Positions 1 to 6,656 of a DNA stretch of 32,729 bases are shown here, one piece after another. The translations under genes and the position numbers were made by a program. Positions within the stretch are counted from its first letter, which is position 1. Each line of letters begins with the position of its first letter. The notes beneath the pieces are model-generated. The model searched no databases, had not been told where the DNA came from, and saw only the letters and a list, made by a program, of their open reading frames with translations. Source of the DNA: JAHEDH01 sp965364515 (GTDB lineage Bacteria > Actinomycetota > Acidimicrobiia > Spongiisociales > ZC4RG35); assembly GCA_965364515.1 (NCBI GenBank), contig CBDTXZ010000013.1:1-32729 (forward strand), written 5' to 3'.

Positions 1-189
1 GTGCCTGCCGGACTGCCCGTCGAAGGGTATTCCGAGATCGAGCTCGAAGGTTCGGGTGCACTCGCACCAGGGAGCCACACTTGGACGGTGGATCTCCAAC
101 TTGGTACCTACATCCTCGATGTGGGTCCCCCAGACTTCCACACGACAGGACTGTGGCGAGCGGCCGTCTTCGAGGTCGTCGCCGAGTAG
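1..189 (+). CDS. 3' end of an unidentified gene (partial)
   Basis: An open frame runs in from the left edge and stops with TAG at 187-189, giving the last 62 residues of a protein. The GTG at base 1 is probably an internal valine codon, because the frame is open to the edge. The residues look like a beta-rich extracellular domain: alternating polar and hydrophobic stretches, with a GTYILDVGPPDFH segment near the end that vaguely recalls cupredoxin-like or immunoglobulin-like folds. I do not recognise a family and assign no function. It is convergent with the 51-aa gene that ends at 231, leaving 41 bases between the two stops, which supports it being a real gene end rather than a chance frame. 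Confidence 0.5.
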   Translation: MPAGLPVEGYSEIELEGSGALAPGSHTWTVDLQLGTYILDVGPPDFHTTGLWRAAVFEVVAE

Positions 190-230
190 TGAGATGCAAT
201 GCCGGCTGCGACATTCGGAGCGGCGCAGGT

Positions 231-386
231 TCAGAAGACCCGCTCGAAGACCCAGACGACTCCCTGTCCGAACCGATACAACAGGTAGATGCCTGCTGCG
301 ATCAACGTGATGCGGAACCCCCATGGCACCGGAAGGTCTTCGGGCTCGGGTTCCTCCTCAGGAAGGAACGGCGACTCGTCTGTCAC
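231..386 (-). CDS. 51-aa single-pass membrane protein, coupled to der
   Basis: This short gene reads in 52 codons from a GTG at 384-386 to TGA at 231-233. Its start overlaps the der stop in a GTGA junction, the same translational coupling used by other gene pairs in this window (efp-nusB, queA-tgt). The product has an acidic, proline-rich N-terminus (residues 1-21, with EEEPEPED), one hydrophobic segment at about residues 24-37 (ITLIAAGIYLLY) and an amphipathic, aromatic C-terminal end (FGQGVVWVFERVF). It is therefore probably an inner-membrane peptide with an acidic tail. No known domain is visible. Coupling to der suggests co-expression with a ribosome-assembly GTPase, but the function is unknown. 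Coding status rests on the junction, the full open frame and the membrane-like layout. Confidence 0.7.
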   Translation of the reverse strand: MTDESPFLPEEEPEPEDLPVPWGFRITLIAAGIYLLYRFGQGVVWVFERVF

Positions 387-1696
387 GACGGTCGGCGCTC
401 ACGACGTCGGGCAATGATGCGGATGGGGGCGCCCGTGAAGTCGGTCTCGCCCCGAAGCCTCCCCTCGAGGAAGCGGAGATAGTCCGGCCCGAGCTCTCCC
501 CCGGCGACGAACACGATGAACGTCGGTGGAGCCACGTCAGCCTGGACGGCGTAGAGGATCCGGGGCCTGCGTCCCTTGCGGACCGGCGGTGGGTGTGCGC
601 CGGTCCACTCCCGAACCAGCCGGTTGAGTTCGCCGGTACCGATCCGATGCTCTCGGGTCTCCAAGACGTACGCGATGGCCCCGGGGATCCGCTTGGTCCG
701 TGCTCCTGTCAGGGCGGAGATGCGGATGACAGGGGCCCACGAGACGAATCCGAACCGATCCCCCAGGGAGCGCTCCATGATCTCACGGGCCTCTTCGTCG
801 ATCACATCCCATTTGTTGAGAATGATCACCAGCGAAGCGCCGGCCTCGACGACCTCGGCCGCGATCCGCTGATCCTGGTGCGTCACACCATCGATTGCGT
901 CGATCACCAACAGGGCTGCGTCGGCGCTTGCGAGTATCTCGCGTGCACGAAGGACCGAATAGAAGTCGGCGTCCTCTCTGATCTTCGGTTTGCGACGGAT
1001 ACCGGCGGTGTCGATCAGGCGATACGGGATCCCCTCGAGCTCCACGAGGGTGTCGATCGGATCGCGAGTGGTCCCTGGCACGTCGGAGACGATGACACGG
1101 TTCTCGCCGAGGAGGTGATTGAGGAGTGTCGACTTGCCGACATTCGGACGGCCGATGATGGCCAGGCGAGGCAGATCATCCGGGGGCTCCTGTTCTTCCG
1201 TCTCGGGCAGCAGGTCGACGATCCGGTCGAGCAGATCACCCATGCCGCGGCCGTGGAAGGCCGAGACCGGCATCGGCTCTCCGATCCCGAGCGACCAGAG
1301 ATCATCGATCATCCTCTCCTTGCCGGCGTCGTCGACCTTGTTCGCTGCGAACACGATCGGCGCCTCGGCGCCTCGGAGCATCTTGATCACTCCTGCGTCG
1401 TCGTCACTCACCCCCGCTGTCGCATCGGTCACGTAGACGATCACATCGGCCGTCGCCAGTGCGGCCTCGGCCTGTTGCCGGATCTCCGAGACGATGGGCT
1501 CACCCGGTTTGAGCTCCCACCCACCGGTGTCCACCAGCAGGAACTCGCGGCCGATCCACTCGGCGCGGAACTCGCGGCGATCCCGAGTGACTCCGGGCAT
1601 CTCCTCGGTGACGGCGGGCCGGCCACCAACGATGCGATTGACCAGAGTTGATTTGCCGACGTTGGGACGTCCGACGACGGCGACGATGGGAAGCAT
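383..1696 (-). CDS. der: Ribosome-assembly GTPase Der (EngA)
   Basis: Der is a double GTPase that acts in maturation of the 50S ribosomal subunit. The 437-residue product has two G domains in tandem and a C-terminal KH-like domain. The first P-loop GRPNVGKST is at residues 9-17, with PGVTRD at 34-39, DTGG at 56-59 and NKVD at 119-122. The second P-loop GRPNVGKST is at 182-190, with DTAG at 229-232, NKWD at 294-297 and a G5-like SALTG near 327. The length is normal. I start it at the ATG at 1694-1696, because residues upstream in the same open frame are arginine-rich and lie in a repeat-containing spacer. A TACGCT box sits six bases before this ATG, suggesting a leaderless message. The stop overlaps the start of the 51-aa gene. 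Confidence 0.97.
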   Translation of the reverse strand: MLPIVAVVGRPNVGKSTLVNRIVGGRPAVTEEMPGVTRDRREFRAEWIGREFLLVDTGGWELKPGEPIVSEIRQQAEAALATADVIVYVTDATAGVSDDDAGVIKMLRGAEAPIVFAANKVDDAGKERMIDDLWSLGIGEPMPVSAFHGRGMGDLLDRIVDLLPETEEQEPPDDLPRLAIIGRPNVGKSTLLNHLLGENRVIVSDVPGTTRDPIDTLVELEGIPYRLIDTAGIRRKPKIREDADFYSVLRAREILASADAALLVIDAIDGVTHQDQRIAAEVVEAGASLVIILNKWDVIDEEAREIMERSLGDRFGFVSWAPVIRISALTGARTKRIPGAIAYVLETREHRIGTGELNRLVREWTGAHPPPVRKGRRPRILYAVQADVAPPTFIVFVAGGELGPDYLRFLEGRLRGETDFTGAPIRIIARRRERRPS

Positions 1697-1702
1697 GCCG
1701 AA

Positions 1703-1708
1703 AGCGTA
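1703..1708 (-). promoter_or_regulatory. Candidate -10 box of der (leaderless)
   Basis: Read on the minus strand, TACGCT (TANNNT) is followed by six bases and then the der ATG. No well-placed Shine-Dalgarno is seen; the only purine-rich stretch, GGAGGAG, is about 20 bases upstream. This geometry places the transcription start at or next to the ATG. I see no good -35 match. Confidence 0.5.
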
Positions 1709-1723
1709 TCGGCTCCTCCGTCG

Positions 1724-1800
1724 CCGACGCGATCCGCAGTCCGCCGACCGCAAGCCGGTGTCCGCCCTTGCTCGATCGCCGACAGCTGATGGCCGACAGC
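1724..1800. repeat. Degenerate 7-base tandem array, der/ispH gap
   Basis: Eleven heptamers run in one phase. Clear members are GATCCGC (1731-1737), AGTCCGC (1738-1744), CGACCGC (1745-1751), TGTCCGC (1759-1765), CGATCGC (1773-1779) and two identical CGACAGC units (1780-1786, 1794-1800). Most end in GC with a C or G at position 5 or 6. The array fills the gap between the der promoter and the ispH end. Seven is not a multiple of three, so this is not a coding repeat. The perfect inverted repeat TTGCTCGA / TCGAGCAA (1768-1775, 1829-1836) overlaps its right end. Confidence 0.6.
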
Positions 1801-1839
1801 ACCTCGGGCGCGATCAGCGTGAGCTGACTCGAGCAACCG

Positions 1840-2880
1840 TCACAACAGGTCGAGGGCCTCGGTGGCGGTCCAGGTTCGATCGGTCTCGAGCAATCCGCGC
1901 TCTTTGGCAGGCCTGGCGGTCACGGAGGCTTCGATCATGGCCTGCAGCACTCCGACGAAGTTTCGAAGCTGTGGAGGAAGCGGGAAGTACTCCTCCTCCT
2001 CGGTCACCGAGAAGAGTTCGAAGCCCAGCTTCGGATCCAACCGGTCGATCACTGCCTGCACGAGGTGATCGGGGGCGGATGCCCCGGCTGTGAGCCCGAC
2101 GACGGAGACGCCGTCGAGCCATTCGTCGCGGATCCGATCTGCAGAGTCGATTCGATGGGCCGGGACTCCGTGTTCGAGTGCAACCCGAACGAGCGCCTGG
2201 GTGTTCGAAGAGTTCTCGGACCCCACGACCAATATGAGATCTGCGTGTTCGACGAGTTCCTGTACAGCCGACTGGCGGTTGGTCGTTGCGTAGCAAAGGT
2301 CGCTTCGACGGGCCGTCCAGAGCTCCGGATACCTGGACTGCGCCGAATCCATGACTTCCTGCCACTCGTAGACACCGAGGGTCGTCTGTGCGAGCAAGGC
2401 CACCTTGGAGGGGTCGGCGGGCTCGAAGTCACCGAGGCCCCGCTCGGGCTCGATCAACGTGATCGCCTCCGGTGCCTCTGCCACCGTGCCGACCGCCTCG
2501 TCGTGGCCTTCATGACCGATGTAGAGGATGTCGAAGCCCTTCTCGGACATCCGCTTGACCTCGTGATGGACCTTGGTCACCAGTGGGCACACTGCGTCGA
2601 TGACGATCGCGGCCCGGTCCTGGGCCCCGGCGACGACTTCGGGTGCCGAACCGTGTGCCGACAGCATCACAGGTGCTCCTTCGGGCACCTCGTCGATGTG
2701 ATCGACGAAGACCACACCGACACGCTCGAAGGCTTTCACGACCCACTCGTTGTGCACGATTTCGTGGTAGCAGTACACGGGACCGTCGAAGATCCGCACC
2801 ATCCAGGTGAGCGCCTTGATGGCCATCTCGACACCCGCGCAGAACCCACGCGGCTCGGCTACCAACACTCGATCGACCAT
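1840..2880 (-). CDS. ispH: 4-hydroxy-3-methylbut-2-enyl diphosphate reductase
   Basis: IspH is the last enzyme of the MEP isoprenoid pathway; it reduces HMBPP to IPP and DMAPP with a [4Fe-4S] cluster. The 346-residue product carries the three cluster cysteines, C14 (in GFCAGV), C98 (in AVCPLV) and C196 (in DLCYAT). Substrate and proton-transfer residues equivalent to E. coli H41, H74, H124 and E126 are H43, H76, H126 and E128, all shifted by two. The C-terminal tail after about residue 320 is longer than in the shortest homologues and looks unstructured. The ATG at 2878-2880 is preceded at six bases by TAGCCT, a leaderless-type -10. The gene is flanked on both sides by heptamer repeat arrays, so it may be transcribed alone. 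Confidence 0.97.
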   Translation of the reverse strand: MVDRVLVAEPRGFCAGVEMAIKALTWMVRIFDGPVYCYHEIVHNEWVVKAFERVGVVFVDHIDEVPEGAPVMLSAHGSAPEVVAGAQDRAAIVIDAVCPLVTKVHHEVKRMSEKGFDILYIGHEGHDEAVGTVAEAPEAITLIEPERGLGDFEPADPSKVALLAQTTLGVYEWQEVMDSAQSRYPELWTARRSDLCYATTNRQSAVQELVEHADLILVVGSENSSNTQALVRVALEHGVPAHRIDSADRIRDEWLDGVSVVGLTAGASAPDHLVQAVIDRLDPKLGFELFSVTEEEEYFPLPPQLRNFVGVLQAMIEASVTARPAKERGLLETDRTWTATEALDLL

Positions 2881-2886
2881 GCGGTG

Positions 2887-2892
2887 AGGCTA
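2887..2892 (-). promoter_or_regulatory. Candidate -10 box of ispH (leaderless)
   Basis: On the minus strand TAGCCT is followed by six bases and the ispH ATG. A weak -35 candidate, CTGAAA, lies 17 bases further upstream. There is no Shine-Dalgarno in the normal window. The same hexamer at the same distance precedes the 67-aa gene at 14073. Confidence 0.55.
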
Positions 2893-2930
2893 ACGACGAC
2901 CGCGTTGCTTTCAGTAGTCGCGAGAGGAGT

Positions 2931-2986
2931 GCTGTCGGCTGCCGGCCATCGGCGATCGACAGCGGATCGCCGAATGCGGACAGCAC
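2931..2986. repeat. Degenerate 7-base tandem array, ispH/nusB gap
   Basis: Eight heptamers in phase. The first four are the cleanest in the window: GCTGTCG (2931-2937), GCTGCCG (2938-2944), GCCATCG (2945-2951) and GCGATCG (2952-2958). The later units keep the spacing with more drift. The complementary arms GCTGTCG (2931-2937) and CGACAGC (2957-2963) could fold into a hairpin just downstream of the nusB stop, so the array may also act in termination. Confidence 0.65.
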
Positions 2987-2987
2987 G

Positions 2988-3377
2988 TCAAGCGCCGGGG
3001 CTTTGACCCGTTCGCACGCGTTTGGCGATCGTGGCGAGGATGCCGTTGACGAAGCGGCCGCTGTTCTGGGTCGAGTACTCCTTGGCGATGCGCACCGTCT
3101 CGTTCAGGATCACGGCGGTCGGAGTGTCGGGCTCGTGGGCGAGCTCATAGGTGGCGAGCCTGATGAGTGCTCGGTCCACAGCCGGCATGCGGTCCACGGT
3201 CCAGTGCTCGGCGGCGGATTCGATCAGACGGTCGATCTCGACGAGGTGACGAAGGGTCCCCACCGCCAATCGTTCGGCTCTCCCTGAGAGGCCTTCCACG
3301 GTGTCTACCTTGAGCTGGTCGGCGCGATACAACGCCGAGAAGGCGCGCTCACGAGGCTCGGCAGTCTCGATGGTCAC
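2988..3377 (-). CDS. nusB: Transcription antitermination factor NusB
   Basis: NusB binds boxA RNA with ribosomal protein S10 (NusE) during rRNA antitermination. The 129-residue product is all-helical and of usual length. Family features visible are RERAFSALYRAD at 9-20, a central VDRMPAVDRALIRLATYEL region (61-79) and the C-terminal signature NETVRIAKEY...GRFVNGIL (92-114). The start is a GTG at 3375-3377 that overlaps the efp stop as GTGA. The same frame is open far upstream through efp, but those residues are an arginine-rich shadow, so I reject the longer reading. It ends the aroC-aroK-aroB-efp-nusB run, and a repeat array follows its stop. Confidence 0.95.
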   Translation of the reverse strand: MTIETAEPRERAFSALYRADQLKVDTVEGLSGRAERLAVGTLRHLVEIDRLIESAAEHWTVDRMPAVDRALIRLATYELAHEPDTPTAVILNETVRIAKEYSTQNSGRFVNGILATIAKRVRTGQSPGA

Positions 3378-3931
3378 GCCCGAGTCAGATACTCGCCGGT
3401 GCGGGTGTCGACCTTGATTCGGTCGCCGCTCTCGACGAACAGGGGCACCTGGACTTCGAGCCCGGTCTCGACGGTGACGGGCTTGGTTGCCCCCGAGACG
3501 GTGTTCCCCTTCACTGCCGGCTCGGCATAGGTCACCTCCAGCTCGACCGATGCCGGGAGATCGACACCGATGGGCGTCCCTTGATAGGAGGTGAGCGAGA
3601 CCGTCGCTCCCTCGAGCAGATACGGTGCCGCCTCCCCGACGTCCGACTCGGTCAATGGGATCTGACTGAAGTCGTCGAGGTTCATGAAGTGATATCCCAT
3701 GTCGTCGCGATAGAGGAACTGGTGATCTCGTCTCTCGATGATGGCCTGCTGGACGTCCTCGCCTGCGCGGAAGGTCTTGTCCACCACCTGACCGGTCTCG
3801 ATGTTCTTGAGCTTCATCCTCACGAAGGCCTTGCCCTTTCCGGGCTTGACATGCTCGGACGTGACGATCGAGAACAGCCCATCGGGGAGGTCCAGGGCCA
3901 TGCCCGGGCGTGCATCGTTGGTGGAGACCAT
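3374..3931 (-). CDS. efp: Translation elongation factor EF-P
   Basis: EF-P relieves ribosome stalling at polyproline stretches. The 185 residues match the three-domain family length. The loop that enters the ribosome reads HVKPGKGKAF (27-36), with K32 at the tip position that carries a modification in many bacteria. It has lysine then alanine after PGKG, so it is not the PGKGP loop of the unmodified actinobacterial-type EF-Ps known from Corynebacterium. The C-terminal domain has the expected GDRIKVDTRTGEYLTRA ending (169-185). Start is the ATG at 3929-3931. A purine stretch GAGGG lies about 11 bases upstream and a TACGCT box about 38 bases upstream, so it may have its own promoter in the 50-base gap after aroB. 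Confidence 0.96.
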   Translation of the reverse strand: MVSTNDARPGMALDLPDGLFSIVTSEHVKPGKGKAFVRMKLKNIETGQVVDKTFRAGEDVQQAIIERRDHQFLYRDDMGYHFMNLDDFSQIPLTESDVGEAAPYLLEGATVSLTSYQGTPIGVDLPASVELEVTYAEPAVKGNTVSGATKPVTVETGLEVQVPLFVESGDRIKVDTRTGEYLTRA

Positions 3932-3981
3932 TGTTGGAGAGACCCTCTGTCGCGGTGGGAGCCACCAGCGTACCTCGGTGA

Positions 3982-4998
3982 TCAGACGGCTCCGATGGAC
4001 TCCAATGCTCCGGAGACCTCTTCGACCGAGACGACCTCGACGACGGGATCACCAACCGCTCGGAGAAGCACCATTCTGATTCCGTCAGCCGTGCGCTTCT
4101 TGTCACGCTGGACGAGCTCGAGAGCCGCAGATCTGGAGATGCCGGCCGACGCAACGGGGAGGCCCGTCGAGAACAGCAGGTCCGTCATCCACGCTGCGTC
4201 GAATCCGTAGCGTGCACGTGAGACGACCCCGGCGGCAACCATTCCGACGGAGACTGCGAATCCGTGCGACATCGGTGCCAGGAGCTCGACTGCGTGTCCG
4301 ATCGTGTGACCGAAGTTGAGCAGAGCGCGGTCACCGGACTCCCGAAAGTCGGAGCGAACGACGTCGACCTTCACGGCGACGGCTTTCGGCACCACGTCGT
4401 CCAGCCGGACATCGGCCCCGGACGCTGCGAACGCCTCGACGATCGACGCATCCCTGATGAACCCTGCCTTGATGATCTCCGCCAGGCCCTCCAATCTGAG
4501 CGCCGACGGGAGCCGGTCGAGGACGTCGAGATCGACGATGACGCGACTGGGGTGCCAGAAGGCGCCGACGAGGTTCTTGCCCTGCCGGTTGATCCCTGTC
4601 TTTCCTCCGATCGACGCATCGACCGCCCCGAGCACCGTTGTCGGAATCAACACCGACTCGACACCACGCAACCACGTGGCAGCGATGAAGCCTGCTGCGT
4701 CGGTCAGCGCTCCGCCGCCAACCCCGACGATCGTGTCGTGCCTGCCCAGATTGAACGCTGCGAGCTGGTCGTAGACGTCTCCCACCACGTCGAGCTGCTT
4801 GGCCGCGTCGCGATCTGGCAGCTCGACGATGGTCACCGATTCCGAGCAGCCGTCGGCGAAGCTCTCGGCGATCGCGCGCGGTTCACCCGGTTGCGTGAGG
4901 ATGGCGATGCGCTCGCGGTCGGGTCGCTCCGGAGGTCGCAGACCGAGCCCTCGACCCACCAGGATCTCGCTCTGGTCGGAGACTACGAATCGGTCCAC
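3982..4998 (-). CDS. aroB: 3-dehydroquinate synthase
   Basis: AroB converts DAHP to 3-dehydroquinate, using NAD and zinc, in the shikimate pathway. The 338-residue product shows the NAD-binding GVGGGALTD (92-100), the loop IPTTVLGAVDASIGGKTGIN (118-137), and zinc ligands E174 (LAEIIK), H231 (NFGHTIGHAVE) and H245 (SHGFAV). The last motif has F where many bacteria have E; mycobacterial enzymes also differ there (from memory). Start is a GTG at 4996-4998, overlapping the end of aroK by 16 bases. The product is slightly shorter at the N-terminus than E. coli AroB, normal for actinobacteria. It is the third gene of aroC-aroK-aroB. A type II dehydroquinase gene, often next to it in related genomes, is not present. 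Confidence 0.96.
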   Translation of the reverse strand: MDRFVVSDQSEILVGRGLGLRPPERPDRERIAILTQPGEPRAIAESFADGCSESVTIVELPDRDAAKQLDVVGDVYDQLAAFNLGRHDTIVGVGGGALTDAAGFIAATWLRGVESVLIPTTVLGAVDASIGGKTGINRQGKNLVGAFWHPSRVIVDLDVLDRLPSALRLEGLAEIIKAGFIRDASIVEAFAASGADVRLDDVVPKAVAVKVDVVRSDFRESGDRALLNFGHTIGHAVELLAPMSHGFAVSVGMVAAGVVSRARYGFDAAWMTDLLFSTGLPVASAGISRSAALELVQRDKKRTADGIRMVLLRAVGDPVVEVVSVEEVSGALESIGAV

Positions 4999-5492
4999 AG
5001 ACGTCCCACCTCCTCGACGACATCTCTGCGTCGGCGCCCGTTCGAGGACACGATGTGGTCGGCGACGGCCCGATAGTGGGGCTCACGTTCTTCCAGGATG
5101 TTCTCGAGCGTTTCGATCGGCCGGGGCCCTTCGAGGAGCGGGCGTCCGGCGGTGTCGCCGACGCGTCGGGCCAGCGTGGCCGGCTCGGCCGACAGGTAGA
5201 CGACGAGACCGGTCTCGGCCATGATCCGTCGTGAGCGGGCTTCCAACACCGCTCCGCCACCGGTAGCGATGACGCCCTCCGAGGTCGATGCCGTCTCCAC
5301 CGCCTGTCGCTCCAGATCTCGGAACGCGACGACACCGATCGTCTCGAACAGCTCGGGTATCGACATGCCGGCGCGCTCCTCGATCATTCCGTCGGTGTCG
5401 GTGAAGTCCGAGCCCATCGACCTGGCAACGGCACTCCCCACCGTCGACTTGCCGGACCCCATCATGCCGACCAGCCAGAGGCGTTCTCTCAT
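4983..5492 (-). CDS. aroK: Shikimate kinase
   Basis: AroK phosphorylates shikimate at the 3-hydroxyl using ATP. The 169-residue product has the P-loop GMMGSGKST (9-17), shikimate-binding D32/D34 (DTD) and R58 (FRDLE), the GGG motif at 78-80 and the LID arginine R117 in GRPLL. Length is typical. The ATG at 5490-5492 shares one base with the aroC TGA (a TGATG junction), so translation is probably coupled to aroC. The 3' end overlaps the GTG start of aroB by 16 bases. Confidence 0.96.
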   Translation of the reverse strand: MRERLWLVGMMGSGKSTVGSAVARSMGSDFTDTDGMIEERAGMSIPELFETIGVVAFRDLERQAVETASTSEGVIATGGGAVLEARSRRIMAETGLVVYLSAEPATLARRVGDTAGRPLLEGPRPIETLENILEEREPHYRAVADHIVSSNGRRRRDVVEEVGRLWTDS

Positions 5493-6646
5493 CAGAACCG
5501 GTCGATACGGGCGCGATACCGATCCCAGGCTTCGACGACGTCCCCCATCGTGTCACCGCCGAACTTCCGCTGGATCTCCTGTACGAGCACGATCGCAACC
5601 ATCTGTTCGGCAACGACTCCGGCCGCAGGCACCGCGACCACGTCGGACCGCTCGTAGAAGGCTCGTTCCGGCTTGCCGGTGGACACATCCACCGTTTGAA
5701 GAGATTTGGGCACGGTCGAGATGGGCTTCATGGCTACGCGAACCCTCAGGACGTCGCCGATCGACATCCCGCCTTCGGTTCCTCCCGCCCGATTCGTGGA
5801 CCGGGAATAGCCGCCGTCGTCTCGGTGGATCTCGTCGTGGGCCTCGGATCCGCGGCGCCGGGCGGTCTCGAAGCCGTCGCCCACCTCGACGCCCTTCATC
5901 GCCTGGATCGACATGAGTGCCTCGGCGAGTCGCGCGTCGAGACGCCGGTCGCCGTGGACATGACTCCCGATTCCTGGAACGAGGCCGTGGACCACAACTT
6001 CCACGACACCGCCCAGAGTGTCGCGGTCAGCTCGTGCGCGTTCGATCTCGGCGATCATGAGCTCCTCGGTCTCCGGCTCCAGGACCCTGACCGGTGAGCC
6101 GTCGATGCGCCCCAGGTCGGATGCCGTCGGGACTGCCCCCGGTTCGGCCGTGACGGATCCGATGGCCACGACGTGGCTCACAACATCCACTCCGAGCGAA
6201 GCCAGAAACACCTTGGAGAGATAACCGATGACCGTCCGCGCCGCGGTCTCGCGTGCAGACGCTCTTTCGAGGATGTTGCGGGCGTCCCGGAGGTCGTACT
6301 TCATCATGCCCACGAGATCGGCATGACCGGGGCGCGGCGTGGTCAACGGCTTGATGGGCTCCCCCGAATACGGGTTCATCTCGGCGGACCACTTCTCCTC
6401 GAACTCGGTGTTGCGCACGACGATGGCGATGGGCGAACCGATGCTCACACCGTGGCGCACGCCGGCGAGGAACTCGATCTCATCGCGTTCGAGCTTCATC
6501 CGTCCGCCGCGACCGAAGCCCAGCCGTCGACGAGCCAATTCGGCAGCGAGATCCTCACGAACGACCTCGAGGCCGGCGGGAAGGCCTTCGGCGACGGCAA
6601 CGAGCGCAGGGCCGTGCGACTCGCCGGCTGTGAGGTATCGGAACAT
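5492..6646 (-). CDS. aroC: Chorismate synthase
   Basis: AroC makes chorismate from EPSP by 1,4-elimination of phosphate with reduced FMN, the last shared step to aromatic amino acids. The 384-residue product begins FRYLTAGESHG with the GESHG signature at 8-12. It contains RRRLGFGRGGRMKLERDE (39-56), RASARETAARTVIG and, near the C-terminus, AMKPISTVPKSL. This is the longer actinobacterial form. Start is the ATG at 6644-6646. It lies only 10 bases after the prepilin peptidase stop, so the two genes are probably co-transcribed, and it is coupled to aroK by TGATG. Confidence 0.97.
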   Translation of the reverse strand: MFRYLTAGESHGPALVAVAEGLPAGLEVVREDLAAELARRRLGFGRGGRMKLERDEIEFLAGVRHGVSIGSPIAIVVRNTEFEEKWSAEMNPYSGEPIKPLTTPRPGHADLVGMMKYDLRDARNILERASARETAARTVIGYLSKVFLASLGVDVVSHVVAIGSVTAEPGAVPTASDLGRIDGSPVRVLEPETEELMIAEIERARADRDTLGGVVEVVVHGLVPGIGSHVHGDRRLDARLAEALMSIQAMKGVEVGDGFETARRRGSEAHDEIHRDDGGYSRSTNRAGGTEGGMSIGDVLRVRVAMKPISTVPKSLQTVDVSTGKPERAFYERSDVVAVPAAGVVAEQMVAIVLVQEIQRKFGGDTMGDVVEAWDRYRARIDRF

Positions 6647-6656
6647 CCGGTGGAGG

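Noticed and set aside
323..1651. 442-codon open frame on the plus strand
   Set aside because: Lies opposite der, whose two GTPase domains are unmistakable. The plus-strand product has no domain and an Asp/Arg/His-rich composition typical of antisense frames in GC-rich DNA.
1724..1800. CRISPR array
   Set aside because: Units are seven bases, degenerate and without spacers; no cas genes are present.
1768..1836. Long-range stem TTGCTCGA / TCGAGCAA as a terminator of ispH
   Set aside because: Arms are 53 bases apart and no U-run follows; it may be chance within a repeat-rich gap, so it is only noted with the array.
2988..4154. 388-residue minus-strand reading ending in NusB
   Set aside because: Only the last 129 residues are NusB; the rest is an out-of-frame reading of efp. 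The GTG at 3377 with the GTGA junction is the true start.
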